Source: Thraustochytrium sp. TN22
Taxonomy: Eukaryota > Sar > Bigyra > Thraustochytrida > Thraustochytriidae
Length of the DNA: 64,000 nucleotides
Assembly: GCA_013306675.1 (NCBI GenBank)
Contig: JABLUY010000002.1
Location: 62,001-126,000 of the forward strand
Reading direction: 5' to 3'
The notes under the pieces were generated by a model. It did no database searches and was not told the origin of the DNA. It was given only the letters and a program-made list of their open reading frames with translations. Below, piece after piece: positions 1 to 10,634 of this stretch. The position numbers and the translations under genes are program-made. Position 1 is the stretch's first letter. Each line of letters begins with the position of its first letter.

Positions 1-1
1 T

Positions 2-385
2 GGAACTCAGAGGTTCAGCGAGGCTGGCGTTGGTTCAAGAGGCGATGAGGCGTCAAGAGGCGATGAGGCGTCAAGAGGCGATGAGGCGTCGAGAGGCGAT
101 GAGGCGTCGCCATCACCAGCGTCTGCAGTGCATGCCATCGATTTAAGCAAGGCACAGGACCACTCCGCGGGCCTGAATGAGTGGTACTACGTCGACGCAC
201 AGGGCGAGGTCCAGGGCCCCTTTTCGGACCAGCGCATGCGCACGTGGAACGAGCGAGGCTTGCTTCCCGCGGACCTTCGCATCCAGGCCAACAGCCAGGA
301 CCTGGCGAGCTTTGCACCGCTCAGCGAGATCTTCACGGACCCCTCCCATGCCTTTCAGTGCGCCACGCACTTTGACGATGAATGA
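2..385 (+). CDS. C-terminal part of a GYF-domain protein (5' end outside window)
   Basis: The frame is open from the first bases of the window to a TGA at 383-385, and no ATG occurs in frame, so this is the 3' end of a gene that begins upstream. The first part encodes four tandem copies of the six-residue unit SRGDEA. A compact domain follows, with the pattern W-Y-Y-x-D-x2-G-x-V-Q-G-P-F-S-x4-M-x2-W-x2-G-L, which is the GYF domain signature. GYF domains bind proline-rich peptides and occur in splicing, translation-repression and trafficking proteins. Here the domain lies close to the C-terminus. The body of the protein is not visible, so its role cannot be assigned. The fold call is fairly safe; everything else is open. 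Confidence 0.72.
   Translation, partial: GTQRFSEAGVGSRGDEASRGDEASRGDEASRGDEASPSPASAVHAIDLSKAQDHSAGLNEWYYVDAQGEVQGPFSDQRMRTWNERGLLPADLRIQANSQDLASFAPLSEIFTDPSHAFQCATHFDDE
35..106 (+). repeat. 18-bp in-frame tandem repeat, 4 copies
   Basis: Four head-to-tail copies of an 18-bp unit; the fourth differs by one base. They keep the reading frame of the GYF-domain gene and encode SRGDEA repeats. A length that is a multiple of three suggests recent expansion by slippage within coding sequence. Confidence 0.9.
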
Positions 386-972
386 TGATTGGATAGCCAG
401 CAAGCAAGCAAGCCAGCTAGGAAATCGCCTGCTGCAGCCACAGCGAGGCTCACCTCGCTGCAGTTGTAGCTCGATCAGTGGGATACTTCGTGTGCCCGCC
501 GCGTCATCCGAGGCCCTTGCACGTCCCAGCGCCAGCGCCAGGCTCCTGAGGACTCTGTCTGGTTTGCGATGGAATAGCCTCGGTCCAGCATGATGTCCGG
601 GAGGGAAGGCAAACAAACCTTCGTGCGACGGCTAGCGTTTCCACAGCAATGCGCGCCGCGTGCTTTTGAAACAAGTCGCATCGGAATCGAGGCATCGCAC
701 TCGGAATCGAGGCATCGCACTCGATCGATGCGTCGGCGAAGCTAAAACAACTTCTTCATTGTCAGCATGGACCATCGGTTGGTTCGCGCTTTTTTGTACT
801 GCTTCGTTTCCCAGCCGCCGTGGCCGGCCGCTGACCGGCCCTCCAAGTTCGCCAACCGCAGCAAACCAACCCAACGGCCGCCGCCGTCAGGGCGACGTGC
901 GCACGACGGCCGAGCCGGCCGACAGCCGGCAAAAGCCCAGACTCGGAGTCCCGCGGCGCGCGTCAGACCGCA
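386..972. other. Intergenic region between GYF gene and glycosyltransferase
   Basis: About 590 bp between two plus-strand genes, so it should hold the 3' end of the first and the promoter of the second. The only structure I see is a perfect 20-bp tandem duplication at 681-720. No TATA box and no convincing small gene are visible. Confidence 0.6.
681..720. repeat. 20-bp perfect tandem duplication
   Basis: Two identical adjacent 20-bp copies (681-700 and 701-720) about 250 bp upstream of the glycosyltransferase start. It may be simple slippage or a duplicated regulatory site; nothing decides between these. Confidence 0.85.
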
Positions 973-2439
973 ATGTGGCGGCGCTGGTCAGTGCTGGTCG
1001 CGGCGGCCTGGACGGTAGCCGCCGGCGCGGCGCCCATCGCGCCGACGCCGGCGGACTTCCGCGGCCCAGGCGAGTGGGCGGTCCTTGTGGATGTGAGCGG
1101 CGATGGGGATGAGACATGGCGATGCCCGCTCGAGCTGACGCCAGTGCGCGCAGAAGACAACCTCACGTGCGTGGAGCAGGCGGCGCGCCGCCGCGCGATC
1201 TTCTTCGTCCACACCAGTCACGAGGCGGGTGAGGCGTCGCCCACGGCGCTGTGCTCCGTGGAGAGCGCGGCGCGCGCCAACCCGGACGCTGACGTCCGCG
1301 TCGTGTCCTCCTCGTGGACCAGTCTGGGCGGCCTCGAGGACGACCTCCCCAACGTGCGCCTCGTGCGCCTCGACCTGGACAGCGTGTTTGGCGTCTTGCC
1401 GGAGCTGCAGACCTGGTATCGCTCGCGTGCCTGGGACAGCGGCTTCCGTTATCACCACCTTTCAGATGGCGCCCGTCTCGCGCTGCTCTACGGCTGCGGT
1501 GGCACCTACATGGATCTAGACATCATCTCTGTACGCCGCGTTGCGGACATCGCGCTGCGCGCGCACTTCGGCATTGAGGCGAACCCCGACCCTGCGTCCG
1601 GCGTCGAAGGCGTCATCTGCGGTGCCACCATGACCTTTCTGGACGCTCGGCGGGCCTTCGTGCGCGAGCTCGTGCGCGAGTTTACGGGCAGCTTTCAAGC
1701 AGACAACTTTTTTGGCTGGAACGGGCCTCAACTCTTACGCCGTGTCTGGACGCGTCGCACGGAAGAGAATGTGCGCGCAGACAAGGTGCACCTCCTGCCG
1801 CAGCGCGCCTTTTATCACATTCCGTGGCAGCATGTTGGCGCCTTCTTTGAGAGCAACCGGACGCTTGAAGACCTTCTGGCAGACGACGACGCGAGTGCCA
1901 TCCCAATCTTTGCTTTCCACCTCTGGGAGAGCCAGGTCCGGGGCCAGTTGCAGCGCGTCGGAAGCGACTATCGGGCATCCCTCATTGGCGAAATCTACAG
2001 CGCATATTGCCCCCGTACCCTGGCATCGAGATGGCCGCTGTCGCAGGACCAACAAGCGAACCCCCACCTTGACTACAAGCTGGAAATATCCTTTCCGCAC
2101 AGCGGCGTCCAGCTCTACGGCGATGGAGACATCTCTTTGCGCTTTAGCATTCATGCCAAGAGCGAGCCTGCGCGCCAGAGGCTCCAAGAGCGCGGCGCGC
2201 TCTTATGCTATGCGCTCCTCGCAATCGCTGAGGAGCGGACCCTCGGCGAGTGGATCTGTGGCTCTCTAGCCGCAGAGAACCTGGTGCTTCCCAACCCGGG
2301 CCGCGGTTTCCACCTGCTGCAGGCCAGGCTCTGCAGTGCGGATGCTTTGCCGCGAGCCTGCACCGAGACCGATGACGCTCTCCTCGCACCACGGGCGCTC
2401 GCCAGCTTCACGATCAACTTCCACTCCATACAAGCTTGA
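973..2439 (+). CDS. A4GALT-like alpha-1,4-glycosyltransferase (GT32 / Gb3-synthase family), secreted or luminal
   Basis: A 488-residue protein with a hydrophobic N-terminus (about residues 5-20) that looks like a signal peptide or short signal anchor. It matches the animal A4GALT / A4GNT layout. First comes a start motif with C-S-V-E-S-A-A-R (residues 94-101). Then comes the donor-binding core with the DXD motif at residues 181-183, in the context G-G-x-Y-x-D-L-D. The C-terminal Gb3-synthase region has W-N-G-P-Q-L-L near 250 and R-A-F-Y-x-I-P-W near 278-285. The family moves galactose or GlcNAc from UDP-sugar to glycolipid or glycoprotein acceptors in the Golgi. Roughly 120 residues after position 350 have no counterpart in A4GALT and look beta-rich. 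The sugar and acceptor cannot be read from sequence. The ATG at 973 is the first in frame. Confidence 0.88.
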   Translation: MWRRWSVLVAAAWTVAAGAAPIAPTPADFRGPGEWAVLVDVSGDGDETWRCPLELTPVRAEDNLTCVEQAARRRAIFFVHTSHEAGEASPTALCSVESAARANPDADVRVVSSSWTSLGGLEDDLPNVRLVRLDLDSVFGVLPELQTWYRSRAWDSGFRYHHLSDGARLALLYGCGGTYMDLDIISVRRVADIALRAHFGIEANPDPASGVEGVICGATMTFLDARRAFVRELVREFTGSFQADNFFGWNGPQLLRRVWTRRTEENVRADKVHLLPQRAFYHIPWQHVGAFFESNRTLEDLLADDDASAIPIFAFHLWESQVRGQLQRVGSDYRASLIGEIYSAYCPRTLASRWPLSQDQQANPHLDYKLEISFPHSGVQLYGDGDISLRFSIHAKSEPARQRLQERGALLCYALLAIAEERTLGEWICGSLAAENLVLPNPGRGFHLLQARLCSADALPRACTETDDALLAPRALASFTINFHSIQA

Positions 2440-4278
2440 AAGTCAAGACACCGAGATTGACCTGTATATCCTCGACGCTTTGGCGACTGCTCGCATCACA
2501 TGGCCAACGCTAATTCCGCCTGCAAGGTCTAGTTGCTTTCTCGCTCGAAGGTCAAATTGCTTTCTCGCTCTTTCTGATTGGAAGTTACAGCAGCGACAAA
2601 CACAATGCACACCCTGCCGGCTAGCGATCTCGCAGCCTCACACGTACCACCTCATCCTGCGGCCCAGCTCAGCCGCGTCACAAGGCGCCAGTAGCGGACC
2701 GATCGATCGGTCAATCGATTGAGCAATCCTAGAGTCAAAGGATAGACAACCTGAGCCCAAGATGGGTCGAAGTCTCTGCGCGATCCCGGCTCCTGAAACG
2801 AAACGCAGGGCCCTGCCTTCGCCAGACCTTCGCCACGTGCGTGAACTTTGCGTCTCTCATGCAGTGAGTGGCTCATTGAACCGCCAGCCAGGCAGGACTC
2901 GGAGACCTGAGCGTGGCCGGCAGGGACCAATCAGATGCAAAAAAAGGACGCGAGCATGCAGATTTTTTCAACCCAAGCCAACTTGAAGGTAGGCGGCAGT
3001 CAGTCCCAGGAGGCTGACTGCCCTGGCTGGAGACTGACTGCCAAGCGCATGCTCTAGCTTAGAGGACGAGATGCGCCGAGGAAGCGGCGCGCCCTGCCGC
3101 TTGGGTTGGCTCGCAACTGGCGACTCGGCGGCGGCCTAACTAACGCTGCGGCTGGCCATGGGCCAGATCCGGGAACGGGGAATCCCTGAGCCTCGGTTTT
3201 CCCGCATAACGGACTCCCCCGCAGCCAACCTGGGCGCGAGCCGCGGTGACGTGAAGGCGCCTCTCGGTGGAACCTTGTCCGAACAAGCGTCCGCACGCAG
3301 CGCCCTCCCCGCAGCCCCCTCGGCGCCTCACCCTCTCCTGAGGACGTTAGCCCCGCAGCCCTCTGGGCACGGGCGCAGCGGGGTAAGGGGGAGGCTTACG
3401 TCAGTGGTGGACCCTACCACAGCACGCCCGCAGCGCGCCGGTGTCAGCTATCTCATCCCCGGGGCGCCTCTGAAAGGTTCAGGTGGCAGTGACGGCGGCG
3501 AGGTCTCGTCGGCACTCCAGATCGGCAACCGCTGCGAGCCTCTCAGGTACGTCTCCTCTCGTCTCGTCCCGTCTCGTCTCGCCGCGCGCGCTCGGCAGCA
3601 AGCGCTGCCCACGCCTCGCGGCGAGCTCGGCGCCCGTGGCCGCCCCGCGCCCCGCCCGCCCCCCCTCGCCGCCGCCGCCGCCGCCCGCCGCCGCCGGGAG
3701 AGGATGGCGCCTCCCTGTGCCTGCTTGCCTGGCCTGGCTGCCCGCCAGCTGCGTCGCCCGCCCTCCCCTCCCGCGCCCTCCTCGCCGCCTCCGCCGCCGC
3801 CGACGTCGACGGCGACGCCCCGGACGGGCCGCCGTCGCTGCCCGCGAGGCGCCTGCTGTTCGCCCGCCGCGCAGGCGCAGGGCGCCGCTCTAGCCCGCGC
3901 GGCGCGAGGCGCGCAAGGAGCGCGGCGGGAAGCGGCAAACAGGCGGAGCGAAGGCAGAGCGAAGGCGGAAAAGGATAGACAGGCAAGGCAAGGCAGGCAG
4001 GCAGGCCTGGGTGGCGCCCAGCCAGCTCAGCTCGGCTCAGCAGGAGCGTGAGGCGCGTGAGGCGAAGCCAGGCCGGTCCGCGTCATCGGCGAGGCGCAGG
4101 GCGACGGGTCGGCGGCAGGGAGGGGGAGGGAAGCGGGGAAAGGGAGGGGGGCGCGAGGGGGAGGAGCAGACGCCGCAAGCCGATCTGGGCAGGGTGACTA
4201 ACTGGGCAGCGCGACCCGACGTGATCCAACTCGACAGGAAGCAAGTCTTTTGTTGCAAGCGCATCAAGCCAATCCAAA
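2440..4278. other. Long intergenic region and GC-rich 5' leader of 14-3-3
   Basis: About 1.8 kb without a supportable gene. It contains a 24-bp imperfect tandem repeat (2524-2570). From about 3500 onward it becomes a very GC-rich, CpG-dense, low-complexity stretch that fits the promoter and leader of the highly expressed 14-3-3 gene. A good splice donor, CAG/GTACGT, lies with the junction at 3546/3547 and could open a 5'UTR intron ending shortly before the ATG at 4279. I cannot fix the acceptor. Long open frames here encode Arg/Ala/Pro-rich nonsense and are rejected. Confidence 0.55.
2524..2570. repeat. 24-bp imperfect tandem duplication
   Basis: Two adjacent copies of a pyrimidine-rich unit of about 24 bp, differing at a few positions, just downstream of the glycosyltransferase stop. 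No coding role. Confidence 0.75.
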
Positions 4279-5043
4279 ATGGAGTCGTACATCTCGGACC
4301 TGTCGCGCGATGACTGCGTGTACCACGCCCGCCTCGCGGAGCAGGCGGAGCGCTACGACGACATGGTCCTGTACATGAAGGCGGTGGCCCAGGGCGACCG
4401 TGAGCTCTCGGTGGAGGAGCGCAACCTCCTCAGCGTGGCCTACAAGAACGTGATCGGCGCCCGCCGCGCGAGCTGGCGTGTTCTGTCCTCGATCGAGGCC
4501 AAGGAGAAGATGAAGGGCGACGACGGCAAGGTGTCCAAGGTGGCTGCCTACCGCAAGAAGGTCGAGGACGAGCTCGACGACGTCTGCGACGAGATCCTTA
4601 ACATTATCAAGGACAACCTCATCCCGCAGGCGGAGAACATGAAGGGCCCCGAGAAGGCCGAGTCCCAGGTCTTCTATTACAAGATGAGCGGCGACTACCA
4701 CCGTTATCTCGCCGAGTTCAAGCTCGATGAGATGCGCCGGGACTGCGCCGAGGCCGCCCTCGACTCGTACAAGCAGGCTCAGACTATCGCCGAGGACCCG
4801 GAGGACGGCCTCCCGCCTACCCACCCCATTCGCCTCGGCCTGGCCCTCAACCTGTCCGTGTTCTACTACGAGATCCTCGCCGAGCAGGAGCAGGCCTGCG
4901 ACCTCGCCAAGCGGGCTTTCGATAGCGCCATCGCCGAGCTCGACTCCCTCCAGGAGGAGTCGTACAAGGACGCCACCCTCATCATGCAGCTCCTGCGCGA
5001 CAACCTTACGCTCTGGACCAGCGACGGCGAGGAGAAGGAGTAA
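4279..5043 (+). CDS. 14-3-3 protein
   Basis: A 254-residue protein of normal family length. It contains the first 14-3-3 signature [11 protein letters not shown] (residues 48-58). It also has the phosphopeptide-pocket segment [10 protein letters not shown] and the C-terminal signature running from Y-K-D-A-T-L to L-T-L-W-T-S (about 228-247), followed by a short acidic tail. 14-3-3 dimers bind phosphoserine and phosphothreonine motifs in many client proteins and control their activity or location in cytosol and nucleus. The start is set by conservation of the N-terminus, and the context AAAATGG is a good initiation context. It converges on the downstream coiled-coil gene. The identity is firm; the isoform class is not determined. 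Confidence 0.98.
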   Translation: MESYISDLSRDDCVYHARLAEQAERYDDMVLYMKAVAQGDRELSVEERNLLSVAYKNVIGARRASWRVLSSIEAKEKMKGDDGKVSKVAAYRKKVEDELDDVCDEILNIIKDNLIPQAENMKGPEKAESQVFYYKMSGDYHRYLAEFKLDEMRRDCAEAALDSYKQAQTIAEDPEDGLPPTHPIRLGLALNLSVFYYEILAEQEQACDLAKRAFDSAIAELDSLQEESYKDATLIMQLLRDNLTLWTSDGEEKE

Positions 5044-5437
5044 AGCGCGGGCCTTGGAGTTCTAAAGACGCAAGTCCGAGACTAGAAGTGCCCATGCCGT
5101 TTCCTGGGAAGGAAAAATACCATCTCACTGCCGATTGCATGTCACATGTTTTGCTTGGTTTCTCTCTCTCGCTCTCGCTCTTGTGCCAATGGGTGGGTTC
5201 AACAAACAAGGACCGCCGCGTGCATCTCTCTCTCTCTCTATTCATCATCATTCGAGCCAATCCTGGTGATTCTGCTCGGCACCGAATGTTCGACGCTTGA
5301 GCCTTGGGGCGCACAAGGTGGGATGATGAAGCGCTTTTTCGTTTGTTTGTTTCCAAGGAGAAAGGAGATGCTTTGTCTTTACCTGGTGGGGATGAACGAA
5401 ACAAACGTGAACAACCTCCGCCAAAACTCTCTTGGGG
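5044..5437. other. Convergent intergenic region
   Basis: About 390 bp between the 3' ends of 14-3-3 (plus) and the coiled-coil gene (minus). It holds short CT-rich runs around 5160-5180 and 5226-5240. No gene or terminator structure is recognised. Confidence 0.55.
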
Positions 5438-6269
5438 TCAAGTACGTCCCAGTTGCTGCAGAGCCCGCTCTAGCTCCGCCTGCGCCTCGCGCTGCTCGCG
5501 CCGGAGCGACTCCAACGCATCGCCGTCCGCGCAGTCGCCTGGACGCCCTTCACCAGCCGCAGCCGCCGCCAAGGTCGGCGCACGGGCCTGGCCTTGCAAG
5601 CGCGCGCGAGCCTGCCCGCGCCAGGACTCCAGCTCACGGCCCAGCTCGTTCTCATAGTACATGAGCGAGTGCCGCAGCGCCTCCACGGCCGCTGCGTGCT
5701 CCTCGTCCACCGCCCACAGGATATGCGGCCTCTCACGGCGCTGCTGCGAATAGCTTGGCATGCAAAAGCGTGTGCTCAACACGTGCCACACCTCCCTTGG
5801 CGATTCCGTGTTCGCTAACGCCTCCGCGTCGGCCTCTGTGGCTTCCTCCTTGGCCTCCTCGACATTGACGAAGACGGCCAAGCCGAGCTCGCGCAGAACC
5901 TCGGCCTCCGCAGGCGTGTCAGCACGAACCTTGCGCTGAAGGCTGAGTAACGTGCGCACCACCTGCGCGACCATAACCAAACGCCACTTGCGACGAGATG
6001 GTAGTGGGCCCCGGTCCTGGAATGGGTTGGCCGCTGCGTCTTTGGGCAGCAGTCCGCCCAGGAGACGCTCCGCGTAAGCTTGCAGCTCCAGCACGGGCCG
6101 GGCCACCGCCCCACGAGGCGGCTCGTCGATGCGTGGCTGCACTCGCGCCTGCTCCAGTCGTCCTAGCGCGGCGCGCAAGCACAGCATGGCGAGTCGGAGC
6201 GCGCGCAGCAATCCGCGTATTTTGCGTTGTTGTTGATCTTGTTGTTGTTGCTGCTGCTGCTGCTGCTGC

Positions 6270-6334
<65 letters not shown>

Positions 6335-8536
6335 ATTGCGACGGTCAACTTGCTCCTCGGCTATTGATATAGTCGAGACACCCAAATTGCTGCCGGAGCT
6401 GTGGACTTTCGTCTCCAACTCGCGGACCCGCGCTGCAAGCATCTCCGAGACATGCACCTTATGGTCTAGCAGACTGCCGACAGTCTCGGCCAAATCCACG
6501 ACACTCCCATCAACCTCGTAGCGCGCCAGCTCGCTCTGCGGGCGCACAAGTTGCGACCCGGTGAGGCAGTCGAGCTGCGCGCGCAGCAGTCGCCTCCGGA
6601 TGGAGTGTGTGGACCGCTGCTGCGCATCCCTTTCCTGGCGTAGCTCGCGCTCCAGGGCCAGGACACAGTGATGCGATTCATGAAGCTCGGCGGCCTGACT
6701 CTCGCCCTGCGTGCGCGCCTCACGCAAACGGTCCCTCACCTGCTCAAGCTCCGTTTCCAGCTTGCGGATGCGCAGAGTCTGCTCCTTGGACCGCGCGCTC
6801 GCCTCACGTTCAGCGGCAATAGCTTCCTCGCGCTGGGCACTTCGGCCTTCGGCGCTCCGGCGCGCCTCGACGAGCGCCATCCTTAGCGCAGCAACAGCCT
6901 CAAAAACCGGGGTTGCCAGGGGCGCAAGACAGGCCGCAGTGGTGTCGAGATCCGAGACCGAGTCGCCAGCGCTGCTGCCGTCGCCGACGACACTTCCTGA
7001 AGGCACCGACGCGGTCGTCGCACAGGCCTGTCGTGTCCGCAGCTCGAGCATCTGCAGCACCCTCTCGTAGGCATTTACCTGGTCCGCGAGGCCCGTGCGG
7101 GACCGCTCGACCTCAGTGAGCCGAGCCTCGGATATTCGCGCGGTGGCCTCCGCCGCGCGCGCGGCCTCCGCGGTGGCCCGCAGCGCCTCTCGGGTGCGCT
7201 CAAGGTCTGCGCGGTCCGCGGCGCGGCTGGCGCGCTCCTTGCGCAGGGCATCCAGTTGCGTCTCCGCTTGCAGCGCGCGCGACTCGGCTGCGACCTGCTG
7301 CGTACGCGCCTCGTGCAGGCTGGCCTCTAGCGCGGCCTTGGACGTCTCCGCGTCGCGCGCAACCTTGCGGGCCTCGGCACACACGCGCCGCAGCTCGTCC
7401 GCTTCATCCTCCACCTCCTCGAGCCGTCGTGCACAGAGCTGCTCGCGTGCGGAAGCGCCCTGCAGACGGAGTACCTCGGACTCGGCGCGGTCCTTGGCAG
7501 CCGCCAGCGCGCGGGCCCGCTGCAACGCCTCCTGCAGCTCGCGCTCCACTTCCTCCAGGTGCCGCTGGCGCGCCGCCTGCAGCTCGCCGCGAGCGCTGCG
7601 CGCCTCCTGCAGCGCTGCCTCCGCGGTGTCCGCGGCCTCGCGCGAGCGCCGCGCCTCCTTTCCAAGGCGGGCGGCCTCGGCGCGGAGCTCTGCTGTCGTC
7701 TCGGCGTGTCGCCGCGCCTCGTCGTTGCGTTCCACTCGCGCGCGCTCTGCTGCCTTGACTGCCACGTCCCGCTCGTGTGCCGTCTTGTGCAGGGCGCGCC
7801 GAGTTTCCTCGAAGCTCTCGTTGGACACGAAGCGGTCCTGGAGCTTGGCTTCCGCCAGCCTGCGGAGCCGCCGCTCCTGCTGCAACTGGCCCTCCAGGTC
7901 CCCCAGCGCTTTGCACAAGGACCGTGCGCCCACCTCCTCCTCCTCCGCAGAGCGTCGCGCCGCGCGCAGCGCGGTCTCGCTCTCTTGCAGCGCTTGCCGC
8001 GCGGCCGCCAGCTCTTGGCGCAGCCCTCGGACTGCATCCTGTGCCCCTCGACCAGAGGTCGAGGTGGATGCCGGCGCCTGAGCCGCCCGCCTTGTCGCGC
8101 TCGTGGACGCGCTCGCGGCGCAGCGCCCGCTCGACCAGCGTCCGCTCCCGCTCAAGCTCAAGGGTGTCCCTGCCAGCCGCCGCACGTCCTCGAGCAGGTC
8201 CCTCGTCACGTCCTCTACAAGAAGCACGTCGTCCTCGTCCTCGTCCTCGTCCTGGGCGCCGCTGCTGCGCAGGCCCAGCGACCACCCGCCCGGGCTCGCT
8301 TCGCGCGCGGTCGTGCCGGCGTCGTTGCAGCTGCTGCCTCCACGCGTCGCGCGCTCCCGCACCGCCGCCGGTGGCGTGAACCATCCATCCCGCGACAGAG
8401 CGCCGCCTACTTGAGGCCGGCCGTCCGCGTCACCGTCGCCTTGAGCGGCATTCAGGCCGCTGCGCGCGGACGCGGGCCGCCGTGGCGCGCCTGCGGCCGC
8501 CGCGCCGCCGCCCGCCGCCCAGGCGTCGCTCGACAT
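5438..8536 (-). CDS. Large coiled-coil protein with polyglutamine tract
   Basis: The first in-frame ATG is at 8536 and gives 1032 residues. After a low-complexity N-terminus of about 150 residues, the protein is almost continuous coiled coil. It is rich in Glu, Arg, Ala and Leu in heptads to about residue 730. A polyQ tract of roughly 30 residues follows (about 734-768). A more globular part comes next, containing a short basic-hydrophobic helix (R-R-K-W-R-L-V-M-V-A-Q-V-V, about 848-870). The C-terminus is again a charged helix. The layout resembles centrosomal or Golgi scaffold proteins. The basic-hydrophobic helix faintly recalls the PACT centrosome-targeting motif, but the match is weak and it is not at the extreme C-terminus. 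I do not recognise the family. Confidence 0.7.
6241..6334. repeat. CTG/CAG trinucleotide repeat (coding polyQ)
   Basis: A run of CTG on the plus strand, with a few GTT and one CCG interruption, that reads as CAG on the minus strand and encodes polyglutamine in the coiled-coil protein. It is the longest trinucleotide tract in the window and likely to vary in length between strains. Confidence 0.95.
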
Positions 8537-8696
8537 TGGGTTCTGTCGCCTCTCTGACAACACAAGCGTCACGGTCACCGTCCGGTCCGGTGGTTAGAAC
8601 TATTACAGTTAAGCCGGCCCGCGGGGGGCTGCCTTGCTGCTGGCTGGGCTCGGGATCTTGCTTCTTTGCTTTCGCGCCATTCGCGCCAGGCTTAGG

Positions 8697-8738
<42 letters not shown>

Positions 8739-8998
8739 CCTCTCTCTTTACGTGGAGCTCTATCATGTTGAAGACTGGCTGAGCCTGAGTGCTTTGACGA
8801 CGCCGCCAGGGATAGCCATGCTTTGTTTGACGCCGCTGCCGTCAGCTCAACGGCAAGATGCTCACGACGGGTGATGGCAGCTCAACGGCGGCTAGACTTG
8901 AGCACAGTCACCACCGGGAGGCTCGTGCGTGCACTTCGCGCTGGTATCACGCCCACCTGTCAATTTCAGACAATGTGACACGTTTCGCAGCACGCGGC
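8537..8998. other. Intergenic region with CT microsatellite
   Basis: Upstream region of the minus-strand coiled-coil gene and 3' region of the next minus-strand gene. A long pyrimidine (CT) tract lies at 8696-8747. On the minus strand this is a GA tract about 160-210 bp upstream of the ATG, which could act as a nucleosome-excluding promoter element. No gene seen. Confidence 0.55.
8696..8747. repeat. CT dinucleotide microsatellite
   Basis: About 50 bp of almost uninterrupted CT repeats with single TT and CC interruptions, in the promoter-proximal region of the coiled-coil gene. Confidence 0.9.
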
Positions 8999-10126
8999 CT
9001 ACGAGATACTCATCGCCGACACGAGTGCGTCGACCTGCGTCGGTTCGATCAGCGTTGACAACTTGCGGCCGTCGAGTACAGATCGCTTGCGGCCCACCAC
9101 AGTCCGGCGCACGTCGGCGTAAAAGGCCAAGAAGTCGTCTACCCGGATTTCGTTGCGGTCATGCACGTCAAAGCTGGAGAAGGCGCGCGAGGCGAGGTTT
9201 TGTTGAATAGAGACGAGCCCGCTGCAGCGAATGGCGTTAAGAAACGCAGGCCGATCGATGCGCCCATCATCCTGAGCAGCACTCGCAAGGTGGCTCTGCA
9301 GCTGAGCCGTGGACACGAACTTGAAGCGAGGCAGCGCCTTGAGTGCCTCTGCGACCTGTCGCCGCATCGCCTTTCGCCGCCTGTGCTCGCGGAGTGGTGC
9401 CTCGAGCTCCACAAGCCGGGCCTCGCGTGTCAACTCATTTCGAACCACGACCGTGGCACTGTGCAGCAAATGCACGCAGTGCGCTGCAGGCGGACGAGGT
9501 TCCCCTGCGACGACGGGGCCGCGCGGCGCAGAACGTGGTCGCGCTCTATAGCGCTTGCAATACGGACACAAGTCGCCGCACTTGGGCAACATGTAGTGCG
9601 GGCGTTCATCAGTCGCACTCTCCCCATGCTCCTGTGACTGCGCTGTCCTCGACACATGTGCGGACCGTGGCCTTGCTCGTGCAACAGTAGCGCTTGCAAC
9701 GCCATCGGCTGCAGATGCTGCGCGGCGGGCCATTCGCAGGTTCTTTGGCTTCGCGCTCTGGGGTCTAGGACGCCTGCTGCCGCCACCATGCGCCTGGCGC
9801 AGCGTCAAGGTGGTCGCGGCACTCATGTTGTAAAGGTTGCAAATGCGCTTTAGCCTTTGCGTCTTCTCGCGTTGATCGTGCCAGCGCGTCTCGCGCTCCT
9901 CCATGTCGGCCCTGATGCGGTCCTCCAGGATACTCGTAACAAACCGGCTCTGCTTGTTCGTCTTGATGGGCACGTACACATCGGCTCTAGCCTCGGCCCC
10001 GCCGCCACCCTGACGATTGCCAAAGCCCATCTGCGATGCAAGCGATCCGGTCTTGGGTAGGTGCTGCGCCCAGGGCTGCTGCTTCGTCGTGCGCCCGCCC
10101 TTGGCGGCCAGAGCGTAGACCGGCAT
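8999..10126 (-). CDS. Orphan protein with degenerate EF-hand pair and Cys cluster
   Basis: The first in-frame ATG is at 10126, giving 375 residues. The N-terminus up to residue 100 is basic and ends in a charged helix. A short Cys cluster C-x3-C-x2-C (residues 183, 187, 190) with His residues about 30 positions later may bind metal. Residues 285-340 look like two helix-loop-helix units of EF-hand shape, D-D-G-R-I-D-R-P-A-F and D-V-H-D-R-N-E-I-R-V-D-D-F. Several calcium-coordinating positions are not acidic, so calcium binding is doubtful. No family recognised. A flagellar or cytoskeletal EF-hand protein is one possibility, unproven. It is divergent from the following plus-strand gene and probably shares a promoter region with it. 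Confidence 0.6.
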   Translation of the reverse strand: MPVYALAAKGGRTTKQQPWAQHLPKTGSLASQMGFGNRQGGGGAEARADVYVPIKTNKQSRFVTSILEDRIRADMEERETRWHDQREKTQRLKRICNLYNMSAATTLTLRQAHGGGSRRPRPQSAKPKNLRMARRAASAADGVASATVARARPRSAHVSRTAQSQEHGESATDERPHYMLPKCGDLCPYCKRYRARPRSAPRGPVVAGEPRPPAAHCVHLLHSATVVVRNELTREARLVELEAPLREHRRRKAMRRQVAEALKALPRFKFVSTAQLQSHLASAAQDDGRIDRPAFLNAIRCSGLVSIQQNLASRAFSSFDVHDRNEIRVDDFLAFYADVRRTVVGRKRSVLDGRKLSTLIEPTQVDALVSAMSIS

Positions 10127-10583
10127 GACACGCGCGTTGCAACAAGCGCGCGAGGCGCCACCTCCGCCACACACAGCCCGCTGGCCGCCTCCGGCTGGCT
10201 ATGGTTTGTCGTCGATGCTTGTCGATCGCTGTGGTCGATCTGAAAGCCAAACTTCGGGTGATGTGAGCCTGAGCAGCAATGCTCCTGAGCGGAGCACTCT
10301 GAGAGAGAGCATCGCCAGCGAGAGCAGCGCGGGCCATTGTTCCGATTGGCCAGCGAAGAAGAGAGAGCACAAACGGTGTGTACCGGGACGGTACTGTCCA
10401 GTCCCCAGGTGCGGACCGGCGGCCTTTTTGTTGTTGCTCGGGCTGCTGTTCAAGTGATTTGTGTTGGTTACAGCCATCAGAGTCTCAAGTTGTCTTTGAG
10501 CAACGCGGGACACCGCAGAGTAGTACGGCGCGGCGCGGAGACGCGCGGGCGCACCGGGCAGGCTTGCTGCGCGCGTCACTGGA

Positions 10584-10634
<51 letters not shown>

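Noticed and set aside
3158-4051. Plus-strand open frame of about 297 codons before 14-3-3
   Set aside because: Arg/Ala/Pro-rich low-complexity translation in a CpG-dense leader, overlapped by equally long frames on the other strand; no domain. Long stop-free frames are expected in such GC-rich DNA.
7095-8557. Plus-strand frames antisense to the coiled-coil gene
   Set aside because: Ser/Ala/Arg-rich mirror of the GC-rich coiled-coil codons; no independent evidence.
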